64,000 nt of DNA. Origin: Rhizobium croatiense. GTDB taxonomy: Bacteria > Pseudomonadota > Alphaproteobacteria > Rhizobiales > Rhizobiaceae. The first letter of the stretch is position 1, and each line of letters opens with the position of its first letter. A program made the position numbers and the translations under genes. The notes beneath the pieces were generated by a model, which was given only the letters and a program-made list of their open reading frames with translations, had not been told where the DNA came from and did not search any database. Positions 19,043 through 26,945 of this stretch are shown here, in pieces. Location of the stretch: assembly GCF_019793465.1 (NCBI RefSeq), contig NZ_JAILYJ010000009.1:124001-188000 (forward strand), in the 5' to 3' direction.

Positions 19043-19936
19043 ATGACGATTTTTACGGTCCGCCACATCACGGCCTATCGTTACCGCAGGGAGGTCGATT
19101 TCGGCGAGCATCGCCTGATGTTCCGGCCGCGCGACAGTTTCGACCAGCGGCTGATCGAGGCATCGCTGAAGACCTATCCGGAGCAAAGTCATGTGCGCTG
19201 GATCCACGATGTTTTCGGCAATTGCGTGGCGCTCGTCGATTTTTCGCGGCCGTCGTCCGAGCTTCGCTTCGAAACCTGGATCACGCTCGACCACACCCCC
19301 CAGCTCGCCCCGGATATTCGAATCGACGAGGCGGCGCTCACCTATCCCTTCTCCTACGACAAGGACGAAATCGCCGATCTCGCGCCGGCGATGCAGCGCC
19401 ATTATCCCGATCCGGGCGATGAGATCGGCCGCTGGGCGCGACGGTTTGTGCGCCTGGGGCACCCGACTGAGACCGGGCACCTGCTGATGACGCTCTGTTA
19501 TGCCATTCGGGAAAGCTTCGTTTATGCGCGGCGCCACGAACACGGGACGCAGGCTCCGCTTGACACCCTGCACCTTCGCTCCGGCACGTGCCGGGATTTC
19601 GCGCTTTTGATGATGGAGGCAGCACGCACGCTCGGCCTGGCAGCGCGATTCGTCAGCGGCTATGTTTACGTTCCCGATCGGGACGGCTCCACCGTGCTCG
19701 GCGGCGGCTCCACGCATGCATGGTGCCAGGTCTATCTTCCCGGGGCCGGGTGGGCGGAGTTCGATCCGACCAACGGCATCGTCGGAAACCGCGATCTCAT
19801 TCGCGTGGCCGTTGCCCGTGATCCGCGCCAGGCAGTCCCTTTGAGCGGCAGCTATGACGGCAACGGGTCGGACTTCGACAGCATGACGGTGCAGGTCAAC
19901 GTGACCACGCGGCAGCCATGGATCGAAGAGGGGTAG
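19043..19936 (+). CDS. Transglutaminase-like cysteine protease domain protein, intact triad
   Basis: A 297-residue protein with an N-terminal beta-rich domain (FTVRHITAYRYRREVDFGEH, the transglutaminase N-terminal type) and a transglutaminase-like core. The core carries the catalytic triad Cys183 (SGTCRDFALLM), His225 (STHAWCQVYL) and Asp241 (EFDPTNG). No signal peptide is evident, so it is probably cytoplasmic. Such proteins are thought to act as proteases or amidases rather than cross-linking enzymes; the substrate is unknown. A related but altered protein is encoded 125 bp downstream in the same direction. Confidence 0.88.
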   Translation: MTIFTVRHITAYRYRREVDFGEHRLMFRPRDSFDQRLIEASLKTYPEQSHVRWIHDVFGNCVALVDFSRPSSELRFETWITLDHTPQLAPDIRIDEAALTYPFSYDKDEIADLAPAMQRHYPDPGDEIGRWARRFVRLGHPTETGHLLMTLCYAIRESFVYARRHEHGTQAPLDTLHLRSGTCRDFALLMMEAARTLGLAARFVSGYVYVPDRDGSTVLGGGSTHAWCQVYLPGAGWAEFDPTNGIVGNRDLIRVAVARDPRQAVPLSGSYDGNGSDFDSMTVQVNVTTRQPWIEEG

Positions 19937-20061
19937 CGGTCGATTGCCAGCCGGCGATGCTGGATCGGCGCGGAACGATAGCCGCGGTCGGCGGAACCGG
20001 GCAGCGCGATCGGCGTTCCATACTCACCTCCACCCATGCGGGAGAGGACGAGGAAGCCACA

Positions 20062-20868
20062 ATGAAGATACGCGCCGGGTTTCATCTGGGCTATGAATGC
20101 ATCCAGCCGACGCCAATGCTGCTGGTGCTCAACATTCACCCCTCCCGTCGCGCCGATCTTCTGAGCGAGCAGGTCCTGACATTCGACCGGCCAATCGAAG
20201 TCTGGGAATATACCGACAGTTTCGGCAACGCCTGCAGCCGGATCATCGCTCCGCCCGGGCTGACGACGATTTCGACCAGATTCGAGATTTACGATACGGG
20301 GCAACCCGACGTCGTGCCCACCGAGGCCGTACAACACGCGATCAAGGACCTGCCCGACGAGGTGCTCGTCTTCCTGCTTGGCAGTCGTTACTGCGACACC
20401 GACAGGCTTTCGGATTTTGCCTGGAGAACCTTCTCGTCGACGCCGCTCGGCTGGGCGCGCGTGCAGGCGATCTGCGACTTTGTGCATAACCACATCACCT
20501 TCGACTATCAGAAGGCCGACGTTCTCAGGACCGCGCATGGCGGCTTTACCGACAAGAGCGGCGTCTGCCGCGACTTCGCTCATCTTGCCATGGCGCTTTG
20601 CCGATGCATGAATATTCCTGCCAGATATTGCACGGGCTATCTCGGCGATATCGGCGTTCCAGCCGATCCCAATCCAATGGATTTCAGCGCGTGGTTCGAA
20701 GTCTTTCTAGGCGGTCATTGGCACACGGTCGATGCCCGCCACAACACGCCGCGGATCGGCAGGATATTGATGGCGACCGGCCGCGACGCCACCGACGTCG
20801 CCATGTCGACGGCTTTCGGCCCGGCCACACTTTCCCGCTTCGAGGTGATCACCGAGGAAGTGCCGTGA
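20062..20868 (+). CDS. Transglutaminase-like protein with catalytic His replaced by Ser
   Basis: A 268-residue transglutaminase-like protein. The core cysteine is Cys169 in SGVCRDFAHLAMALCR and the aspartate Asp224 in VDARHNTPRIGRI, but the usual H-A-W motif reads MDFSAWFEVF, placing Ser209 at the catalytic His position. The frame extends upstream to 19918, but the ATG at 20062 has a GAGGAAG ribosome site and gives the domain start MKIRAGFHLGYE. It may be a binding or regulatory paralogue of its neighbour, or use another residue. The family conservation of this change could not be checked. Confidence 0.85.
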   Translation: MKIRAGFHLGYECIQPTPMLLVLNIHPSRRADLLSEQVLTFDRPIEVWEYTDSFGNACSRIIAPPGLTTISTRFEIYDTGQPDVVPTEAVQHAIKDLPDEVLVFLLGSRYCDTDRLSDFAWRTFSSTPLGWARVQAICDFVHNHITFDYQKADVLRTAHGGFTDKSGVCRDFAHLAMALCRCMNIPARYCTGYLGDIGVPADPNPMDFSAWFEVFLGGHWHTVDARHNTPRIGRILMATGRDATDVAMSTAFGPATLSRFEVITEEVP

Positions 20869-20901
20869 AGGCACTCAGAGATTGCCGCGGGTGAGTGAAT
20901 C

Positions 20902-21126
20902 CTATGCTTTCTTGAGGAATTCCGTTTTCAGCACGAGGCCCTTGACCTGCTTGGTGTTGCACTCGATCTCGCCGGGATTGTCCGTCAGTCGAATGCCCTT
21001 GACCAGCGTTCCGCGCTTCAGCGTCTCCGAGGTGCCCTTGACCTTGAGGTCTTTGATCAGCGTGACGGAATCGCCGTCGTGAAGCTGGCTTCCGTTGCTG
21101 TCCTTTACGATAATGTCGTCGGCCAT
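20902..21126 (-). CDS. PhnA-domain (YjdM C-terminal type) protein
   Basis: A 74-residue protein that matches only the C-terminal PhnA domain: VKDSNGSQLHDGDSVTLIKDLKVKG, LKRGTLVKGIRLT and IECNTKQVKGLVLKTEFLKK. The N-terminal zinc ribbon of full-length YjdM/PhnA is absent. Despite the old name there is no firm link to phosphonate use. The ATG at 21126 is preceded on the minus strand by GAGGA. It converges on the second transglutaminase-like gene. Confidence 0.88.
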   Translation of the reverse strand: MADDIIVKDSNGSQLHDGDSVTLIKDLKVKGTSETLKRGTLVKGIRLTDNPGEIECNTKQVKGLVLKTEFLKKA

Positions 21127-21221
21127 GATGTCCTCGCTTGTTGATGCGGTAGGGGAAATCACGGCGACACGGGATAGTCAACCGCCGCCCTGCCGCGCCT
21201 CCCAAGGCCGTTCACCTGGGC

Positions 21222-21320
21222 ATGCAGATCACTTTTGCCGTCGCGGCCACATTGATCACCGCGGCACTCGCCGTCGCGGTCGGGACTTACCGTCGTCGGC
21301 GAGCGCGCGCGGGGCATTGA
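21222..21320 (+). CDS. Possible 32-residue membrane peptide
   Basis: A short frame MQITFAVAATLITAALAVAV followed by a basic tail with YRRRRARAGH. The one-helix-plus-arginine-tail layout echoes the small protein at 18747-18863. No convincing ribosome site is present, so this is a weak call based only on composition. Confidence 0.25.
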   Translation: MQITFAVAATLITAALAVAVGTYRRRRARAGH

Positions 21321-21475
21321 GCGGACGGGGAGACTACCCAGGTCAATTCCCGGCCCCTGACCCTTCGAGCCAAACCGACCAAGGTCCGATCCGACCCGGA
21401 CTTCGTGCCGATACCAAACGCTTGATTGCTGCAATAGGTTTTCGCGGCGGGGCGGAATTGCGGAGTTTTATAGCC

Positions 21476-21565
21476 GTGACGAAATTTATCGTTGTAGGAA
21501 TGATACTGACGCCGGTGATCTTCTGGGGTTCTATCGGCGTCTGGGTCTACTCGCTATTATCGTGA
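21476..21565 (+). CDS. Possible 29-residue hydrophobic protein
   Basis: A GTG-started frame reading (M)TKFIVVGMILTPVIFWGSIG then VWVYSLLS. It is almost entirely one membrane helix. A GGAG lies about 10 bases upstream, slightly far. The frame is open upstream (no stop back to 21095), so the true start is uncertain. No family recognised. Confidence 0.35.
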   Translation: MTKFIVVGMILTPVIFWGSIGVWVYSLLS

Positions 21566-21719
21566 GGAGGCCCCACACCTTCAGCCCTCGATCATATCAT
21601 CGGGTAGTCGCGCGAAGCGAAGTCATGGCCGGCGACGGTCCTGGACAATCTCAATCAAACCAGGATCATGGTCGAAGCTCCTGACCAAGAGTGCAGATCA
21701 ACCGGAAGGCTGAGCCGGT

Positions 21720-22418
21720 TCATTGTCTTGGCACGAGCCCGTCAAGCAGGAAATCCAGACCTTTCCTGAAAGCGCCGTCCCAATCATTATCCAGCAGCAG
21801 ACGAGCACGCTCGATCGTCGGATATTTTTCGCTGAGATGAGCAAGGCGCTGCTGCGCGGCGGCCATGTCGTCGTCGGAAAGGTCGAAATTCGCACGGGTG
21901 ATGGTCGCGCCGATCACATAGTTCCAGAGCGACCATATCGCGCCGTTCAAATCTGCCTCGGCGACGCCGGCTCCGGATAAGATCCTGCCCAGCAGTTCCA
22001 GGCGGCTGAGGATGTTCGGGCCGAGCGCCCGGCGCGGCAGCAGCGATGCCGACCAGGGATGGCCCAGCATGCTGGCGCGCCAGTCCTCGAGCATGTGAAA
22101 GATTGCGCCGCGCCAGTCGGCAGCCTCGATCCCTTGCGGCGGCCCGCGATATTCGAGAACCGAGTCGAGCGCCAGATCAAAAACTTCCTCTTTGTTGTCG
22201 ACGTGCCAATAAAGGCTCATCGCGCCCGCGCCGAGGCGATCGGCCAGGCGGCGCATCTTCAATCCGTCGACACCTTCGGCGTCCAGCAGTTCGACCGCGG
22301 TCGCTACGATCCGTTCGATCGAAAGCGCCGGTTCACTGTCCGCCTGCTGCAGGGACGGGACCGACCCAGCTTGCCATTGAGGCCCTTTACCCTGAGCGCC
22401 GCCGCCTTTGGCTGCCAT
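21720..22418 (-). CDS. TetR-family transcriptional repressor
   Basis: A 232-residue regulator. The N-terminal helix-turn-helix lies at about residues 33-80 (ALSIERIVATAVELLDAEGV ... MSLYWHVDNKEEVFDLAL), where the SLYWHV helix resembles TetR/tetracycline-type repressors. The C-terminal ligand domain contains ILSRLELLGRILSGAG and AIWSLWNYVIGATI. It is divergent from a gene for an exported RidA-family protein, with a large inverted repeat between them that is very likely its operator. Confidence 0.92.
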   Translation of the reverse strand: MAAKGGGAQGKGPQWQAGSVPSLQQADSEPALSIERIVATAVELLDAEGVDGLKMRRLADRLGAGAMSLYWHVDNKEEVFDLALDSVLEYRGPPQGIEAADWRGAIFHMLEDWRASMLGHPWSASLLPRRALGPNILSRLELLGRILSGAGVAEADLNGAIWSLWNYVIGATITRANFDLSDDDMAAAQQRLAHLSEKYPTIERARLLLDNDWDGAFRKGLDFLLDGLVPRQ

Positions 22419-22485
22419 GCGTCCTTCCCAAATGATCTGAAGGTGGTTTTAAGCCGACAAAGCCACGAATGTCGACTCCGGCCGA

Positions 22486-22535
22486 TTGACTCGTACAACG
22501 TACGATGCGATTTGATCGTACGTCGTACGAGTCAA
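22486..22535. promoter_or_regulatory. Double TetR operator in divergent promoter
   Basis: A 21-bp inverted repeat with 20 of 21 positions matching: 22486-22506 pairs with 22515-22535 across an 8-bp loop. Each arm is itself a palindrome TCGTAC-N3-GTACGA (22491-22505 and 22516-22530), the centres lying 25 bp apart. It sits between tetR (start 22418) and the RidA gene (start 22616). TTGATC (22512-22517) and AATTAT (22534-22539) could be the -35 and -10 of the RidA promoter, which the operator would block. Confidence 0.85.
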
Positions 22536-22615
22536 TTATGCGACGATCGAACGAGAATTCAATCCGGAAGACCGCGGGCGACGTTGCTCGCAGTCCGTAC
22601 GGCCAAGAGAAAATC

Positions 22616-23101
22616 ATGTCACACACCATCAAACATCTGCTTTTCGGAGGGCTGATCATCATGACCACGGGAGTTTCCACTGCGACGACGGCAATTGCGG
22701 GCGAAAAGCCAACCATCGTCAATCCGAAAAACCTCTACGACCCGACGCCGAATGGCTACAGCACCGCTGTGATTGCACCGCGCGGCGCGCGGTTGGCCTA
22801 TATTTCCGGGCAGGGTGGCCAGGACAGCACCGGCGCCTTGTCGCCGGACTTCGCCGTCCAGGTTAAGCAGGCCTACGCAAATCTGCGCGCCGCTCTCGAT
22901 GGGCTCGGCGCAAGGCCGGATCAGGTCGTCAAGCTTACGGTCTTCGTGGTCGATCACGACATGTCCAAGCTCGAAGTGCTGAGCAAAAACGTTAAGGAAA
23001 CCTTCGGCGCGGCGCTGCCGGCGCAGACGCTTGTCCCGGTTCCCAAACTTGCAATAGACCCGATGCTCTTCGAGGTCGAAGCCGTCGTCGTTCTGGAATG
23101 A
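22616..23101 (+). CDS. Exported RidA/YjgF-family protein
   Basis: A 161-residue protein. Residues 1-29 form a signal peptide (KHLLFGGLIIMTTGVSTATTAIAG), followed by a RidA/Rid-type fold with YISGQGGQDSTGALSPDF, QVKQAYANLRAALDGLGA, VVKLTVFVVDHD and PAQTLVPVPKLAIDPMLFEVEAV. The Arg used by RidA enamine deaminases before the final strand (usually in R-x-x-V/A) is not evident, so deaminase activity is uncertain. Most RidA proteins are cytosolic, which makes the export signal notable. The start was chosen at MSHTIK; upstream in-frame codons lie in the operator. Likely repressed by the divergent TetR. Confidence 0.88.
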   Translation: MSHTIKHLLFGGLIIMTTGVSTATTAIAGEKPTIVNPKNLYDPTPNGYSTAVIAPRGARLAYISGQGGQDSTGALSPDFAVQVKQAYANLRAALDGLGARPDQVVKLTVFVVDHDMSKLEVLSKNVKETFGAALPAQTLVPVPKLAIDPMLFEVEAVVVLE

Positions 23102-23143
23102 CGGCCGCAAGCGAACCGGCTGCGGCAAGGCTGCCGCTCTCGC

Positions 23144-23299
23144 TGGCTGTTCGATCGACTTGATATCCGGAAGATCGCTTTCGACCGCTGGAACTGGCGG
23201 CACTTGAAGCCCTGGCTGTAGGCGGAAGGCTTCACTGACGAGCAGCTTGAGGGTGAGGCGGCTGTATTTGAGCAGTTTGCTGATGAACTGCCAGCATGA
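23144..23299 (+). pseudogene. Phage terminase large-subunit remnant
   Basis: Translation gives WLFDRLDIRKIAFDRWNWRH then LKPWL, an in-frame TAG, then AEGFTDEQLEGEAAVFEQF up to a TGA. The IAFDRWN...LKPWL...GF pattern resembles the nuclease part of phage terminase large subunits (xIAYDRWxxxxLKPWLxxAGF). The internal stop and lack of the ATPase half mark it as a remnant. It lies about 850 bp from tRNA-Ser, a common phage integration target. The family match is from memory of the motif and needs a search. Confidence 0.5.
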
Positions 23300-23626
23300 C
23301 AAAGCCTCCTCGTAAGCCTTCTCAGCCGCTGCTCGTGACGCCGAAGCGCCCGCCTTACGGGCTGCGAGGTCCGCTTCGTAGCGTGCCAAAAAGCCGGCGC
23401 TGTTGCTCAGCGCTCAGCCGCAGTCGCCGGATGACTCGGCTGAGCGCCACAAATTATCAATGGCCGGCGCGATCACCACACTCTCCGACACATGAGGCGC
23501 GTCGGCCGGTCTTCCGACGCGTAGCGAATTCATGCTAAAACGGCTCCATGACAAAGCTATCGCTTTCAAATCTCCGACACATAGGCGTGCGCCATCGGGG
23601 CGCACCGATTTCGTTCGGAGATAAAC
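23300..23626. other. Spacer after terminase remnant, no gene supported
   Basis: This 327-bp stretch has short frames on both strands, none with a ribosome site or recognisable domain. On the minus strand ALAxRKAGASASRAAAEKAY-like sequence could be further degraded phage material. Promoter signals for the gene at 23627 are expected near its right end. Confidence 0.35.
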
Positions 23627-23836
23627 ATGCATCACAAAAGAAAGCGCCCCCGCAAAGCTGCGTGCGGACTTTGCAAGCCGCATAAGACCAGGGGCAACTG
23701 CCCACGTCATAAGAACATGCAGTTGGGCAACCTGCGTCGATACTTGTCCGGGTCTGAGCAACTCCGCTGCCAGGAGATTAGGGTATCGGGCATGGATGGG
23801 AATTATCGGCAGTCGCCACAGTACGGTATTGGATAA
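23627..23836 (+). CDS. Small basic CxxC protein
   Basis: A 69-residue protein starting MHHKRKRPRKAACGLCKPHK. Short bacterial proteins with a KRKRPK...CxxCKPHK N-terminus are widespread and uncharacterised; the CxxC and His could bind a metal. A GGAG ribosome site lies 6-7 bases before the ATG. After about residue 30 the sequence is less typical. A clear terminator follows at 23839, supporting a real transcription unit. Confidence 0.65.
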   Translation: MHHKRKRPRKAACGLCKPHKTRGNCPRHKNMQLGNLRRYLSGSEQLRCQEIRVSGMDGNYRQSPQYGIG

Positions 23837-23838
23837 AA

Positions 23839-23876
23839 AGAAAGGTCGGCGCGAATGGTCGCTCCGACCTTTCTTT
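23839..23876 (+). terminator. Rho-independent terminator
   Basis: AGAAAGGTCGG (23839-23849) pairs perfectly with CCGACCTTTCT (23864-23874) across a 14-base loop, followed by TT. The arm starts 3 bp after the stop codon of the CxxC protein gene. Confidence 0.8.
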
Positions 23877-24145
23877 GATTGCATCAGCACGGTGCCAGTA
23901 CATCCGTGGTCACCAGCGGAAGCCATCGGATAGATTGAATCTATGCGCCTTGTGAATTTATGCAAGGAGTAGGAGGTGCCGATTTAGGGCTAGGCGAGGG
24001 AGGAGCCTGCCGGGTAACTTTGCCACGACAATCGCACCGCCCGCCTCACCAGCTGGCGATTTCATCCGCCTGCATTCGGTCCCTTGGGGTCATGCCTCAA
24101 GACCGCCGCATCGGGCGGCTGAACGCCGGCACGTAAAATGGAAAA

Positions 24146-24235
24146 TGGCGGAAGAGGTGGGATTCGAACCCACGGTACGGTTTCCCGCACGCCGGTTTTC
24201 AAGACCGGTTCCTTAAACCACTCGGACACTCTTCC
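24146..24235 (-). tRNA. tRNA-Ser (anticodon UGA)
   Basis: On the minus strand the 90-base sequence starts GGAAGAG and ends CTCTTCC-G-CCA, so the acceptor stem is perfect and CCA is encoded. It has the long variable arm of class II tRNAs (GCGGGAAACCGT), TTCGAATCC in the T loop, and the anticodon loop CTTGAAA giving UGA, which reads UCA and other UCN serine codons. Confidence 0.97.
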
Positions 24236-24404
24236 AAGTAATTGAGAAGCTGTAAGAAATTCCGTTGCGGGATTTCTGGTGCATCGGTGGTTTCTGCCGA
24301 TTTGCTGCCCATTCACTCACAGGCCGGCTTTTTAGCAGCTTTGACCGCAGCGTCAACTTGTTCTGCAGAGAAGCGGCTTCGACAGCCGCTTCTCTCTGCC
24401 GTCG

Positions 24405-25226
24405 TCAGACCAGGACGGTGAAGTTGTCAAATGCGAGCTGCGGGAAGCCCGTCGGCTCTACATCGGGCTGAATATCGAAGCGGATGAAATCGACTGCTCC
24501 CAAGGCTTCCAGCGAAATGTGCTGGCCATCGGCAATGGTGTCGCCATAAACCGTCAGCGACATCTCGCTCACCTTGTTGCCGCCGATATAGCCTTCGAAC
24601 GTCACAAGGGCATCGACACCTTGATAGGCCGGGTCGAAAACCGTCGCGACGTCGACACCCTCCACGGTGAAGAGCTTGCCGTCAACGCGATCGAAGAATG
24701 GATTGTAGGGGTTGGTGACAACGTATTCATTGCCGCCGGATTCGGCGACCGTCCACAGATTGCCGTCGAGCTTGTCGCCAAACTTGAAACCGGCATAGCC
24801 CGAGGCGATATCCGGCTGCCCGGGATATTCCGTCGGAGCATTCTCGAAATCGATGGAATACAGCCCTTGCGGAGGCGTATGCACGCCGATGTTGAGATTG
24901 GCGACATCCGTGCCGCCTTTTCCATCGGAGATCTTGAAGGAGAATTTCTCGGCGAAGACTTCAGCGGACTCAAGGCTTGCGGGATCACGGACCATGTAAC
25001 TATAGCTGCCGTTGCTCCAGATCGTCAGCGTTCCGTGCTCACCCTCGATGGTCAGATATCCTGCTTCACCCGCCTTGTTGGGAATTCTTATTCCGTTGAC
25101 GAACTGAACCTGAAGCAGGTCGCCATCGGAATCTGAGGCGCTGTCGAGAAGGTTTCCTTCAATGGCTTCCGCTGGTGCGTAGTCGTGGACCGACACGTCA
25201 GGCACTGCTGGTTTGTGATTTGCCAT
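24405..25226 (-). CDS. VCBS/cadherin-like repeat protein, probably secreted
   Basis: A 273-residue acidic protein without a classical signal peptide. Residues about 15-110 form a VCBS/Ig-like unit (GNLLDSASDSDGDLLQVQ ... GTLTIWSNGSYSYMV ... EKFSFKISDGKGGTDVANL). The rest is a beta-rich domain with the end AFDNFTVLV, a pattern seen at the ends of adhesin-like proteins. Related rhizobial proteins are exported by type I systems; no such transporter is in the window. The chosen ATG has a GGGAG ribosome site; the longer frame upstream is not supported. Confidence 0.7.
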   Translation of the reverse strand: MANHKPAVPDVSVHDYAPAEAIEGNLLDSASDSDGDLLQVQFVNGIRIPNKAGEAGYLTIEGEHGTLTIWSNGSYSYMVRDPASLESAEVFAEKFSFKISDGKGGTDVANLNIGVHTPPQGLYSIDFENAPTEYPGQPDIASGYAGFKFGDKLDGNLWTVAESGGNEYVVTNPYNPFFDRVDGKLFTVEGVDVATVFDPAYQGVDALVTFEGYIGGNKVSEMSLTVYGDTIADGQHISLEALGAVDFIRFDIQPDVEPTGFPQLAFDNFTVLV

Positions 25227-25779
25227 AGCTCGTCTCCCTAAAGATGAGCGTGGAAAGGACGCCGGGCTACGACCCGAACGCCGCAAATAAACTTTCTACT
25301 CCACTTTGAGTCAAGCAACAAACTACACGCTGCAAGGGAGTGACTGCCGCGGTTTCCGCTGTAGGCCACACCCAACAGCGTGAAGAGCAAAGCCGGTCTA
25401 CTACCCTAAGGTGAAAGCTCCAACTCCAGCGGAGATTGGCGGCCTCTTGGCGCTCGGTGGCCGTTAACCTTCATGTCGCAGCTGTTTCGCTGAGGGGCAT
25501 CTCGCGCCCCGAAAGCTGGCTTTGCAGTGCCAAATGATCCGCATCGGCACGCCGATTGCGGCTCTGACTGCAGCCGTGGAAGGGCAGGGCGGTAGCTTCG
25601 CGTTAGCGATCTGTAAACCATAATCATTGGAATTGTCGCTATCGCTTCGAAAACGTTCGTAAATTCGCCACGAACCTAGCAAATTTAAAGTCTCGTTAGG
25701 CGGGTGGGCATAAGGCGTTATTGGCCCAAGATGGGGCAAAGTTCCTTAACCATAACGATGTTTGAGCGGCGTGGGACAT
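25227..25779. other. Intergenic region upstream of rlpA
   Basis: 553 bp with no supported gene. It must hold the divergent promoters for the VCBS-like gene and rlpA. TTAACCAT at 25746-25753 matches the 8-mer CtrA-associated motif described in Caulobacter and lies about 30 bp before the rlpA start; a related GTTAACC is at 25463-25469. No RNA gene or repeat was recognised. Confidence 0.4.
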
Positions 25780-26886
25780 ATGACATTGGGATACGGGGCA
25801 ACGTCTTTCGCAACGACAGCGCGATGGCTGGCGATATCTGCGATGTGTGCGACGGTTGCAGCATGCGGCACGACACAGGCCGTGCCGAAGAAAAAAGCCC
25901 ATGGCAAAGAGTATTTCTCCGAATCCGAATATGGCGTAAAGGCCAGCCCCCGCGTCGCCACCGGCAACAACATCCCGAAGGGCGGCGGCCGCTACATCGT
26001 CGGCAATCCTTATGTGGTGAAGGGTAAATGGTATTATCCGAAGGAAGACTTCTCCTATAGCAAGGTCGGCATCGCTTCCTGGTATGGTTCGGCCTTTCAT
26101 GGACGCCTGACGGCGAACGGCGAAGTCTACGACCAGATGCATCTTTCCGCCGCGCATCCGACTTTCCCGCTGCCGAGCTATGCTCGCGTCACCAATGTCG
26201 AGAACGGCTCATCGATCATCGTGCGCGTCAACGATCGTGGTCCCTATCACGAAGGACGCATCATCGACCTTTCCAACAAGACTGCCAACATGCTGGATCT
26301 GCAGCACAGCGGCACCGGCAAGGTGCGCGTGCAATATGTCGGCCGCGCTCGTATGGACGGCCACGACATGCCCTATCTGATGGCTTCCTACGTACCGAAG
26401 GGCAGCCGCATTCCCGGCGTCAATCCGGAAGGGCAGATTGCAAGCGGCGTAATGGTTGCCTCCAACAGCCGCAAGATCACCCGCGATCAGCTGCAGAGCG
26501 CCGAAGATTACGAGGCGCAGCCGGCCAGGGTACCGGTGCCGATGTCGGCGACCTCCTATGCCGGCTCGACGCCGAGCGCGCGCTACAATGCGGCGCCCGC
26601 GCTTGCCCCGGGCGCTCATGTTCTGGTGGCGCCAACGGCACCGGCCGCAAACGCCGCGCCGGCCTTCGATCAGATGGTCGTGCTGCCGGAGATCGGTCCC
26701 ATGCCCTATGAACGGCCCTATGGCGGCTCTCAGCCTTCCCTCGCGCTCGGCTATCAGAACGAGGGCGTGAAGACGGTGACGGTCGATCTCGCCTTCGACG
26801 CGGTGATGGTGCGTAATGACGGGCTGACGCAGGCCTCGATCCTTGCCTCGGCCAAGCGCCAGCAGGCAAAATCCGCGGCGCGCTGA
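25780..26886 (+). CDS. rlpA: RlpA-family septal lytic transglycosylase lipoprotein
   Basis: A 368-residue lipoprotein. The signal peptide ends in the lipobox VAAC (Cys at about residue 29). The double-psi beta-barrel domain spans about 85-180, with VGIASWYGSAFHGRLTANGE, AAHPTFPLP, VRVNDRGPY and IIDLSNKTANML. The RlpA family cleaves denuded glycan strands in septal peptidoglycan. The long C-terminal part is low-complexity and no SPOR domain is recognisable, unlike the E. coli and Pseudomonas proteins. The TTG at 25762 is in frame, but the ATG at 25780 gives the proper lipoprotein signal. Confidence 0.9.
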   Translation: MTLGYGATSFATTARWLAISAMCATVAACGTTQAVPKKKAHGKEYFSESEYGVKASPRVATGNNIPKGGGRYIVGNPYVVKGKWYYPKEDFSYSKVGIASWYGSAFHGRLTANGEVYDQMHLSAAHPTFPLPSYARVTNVENGSSIIVRVNDRGPYHEGRIIDLSNKTANMLDLQHSGTGKVRVQYVGRARMDGHDMPYLMASYVPKGSRIPGVNPEGQIASGVMVASNSRKITRDQLQSAEDYEAQPARVPVPMSATSYAGSTPSARYNAAPALAPGAHVLVAPTAPAANAAPAFDQMVVLPEIGPMPYERPYGGSQPSLALGYQNEGVKTVTVDLAFDAVMVRNDGLTQASILASAKRQQAKSAAR

Positions 26887-26945
26887 GCATGGCGATTGCA
26901 TCGGATTTCGCCGCGCTCTAACCTTCTCAAAACTGCCGTTCACCG

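Noticed and set aside
22619..23389. Leftward 256-codon frame across the RidA gene and terminase remnant
   Set aside because: It is antisense to a clear RidA protein and has no ribosome site; only its first 30 codons look protein-like.
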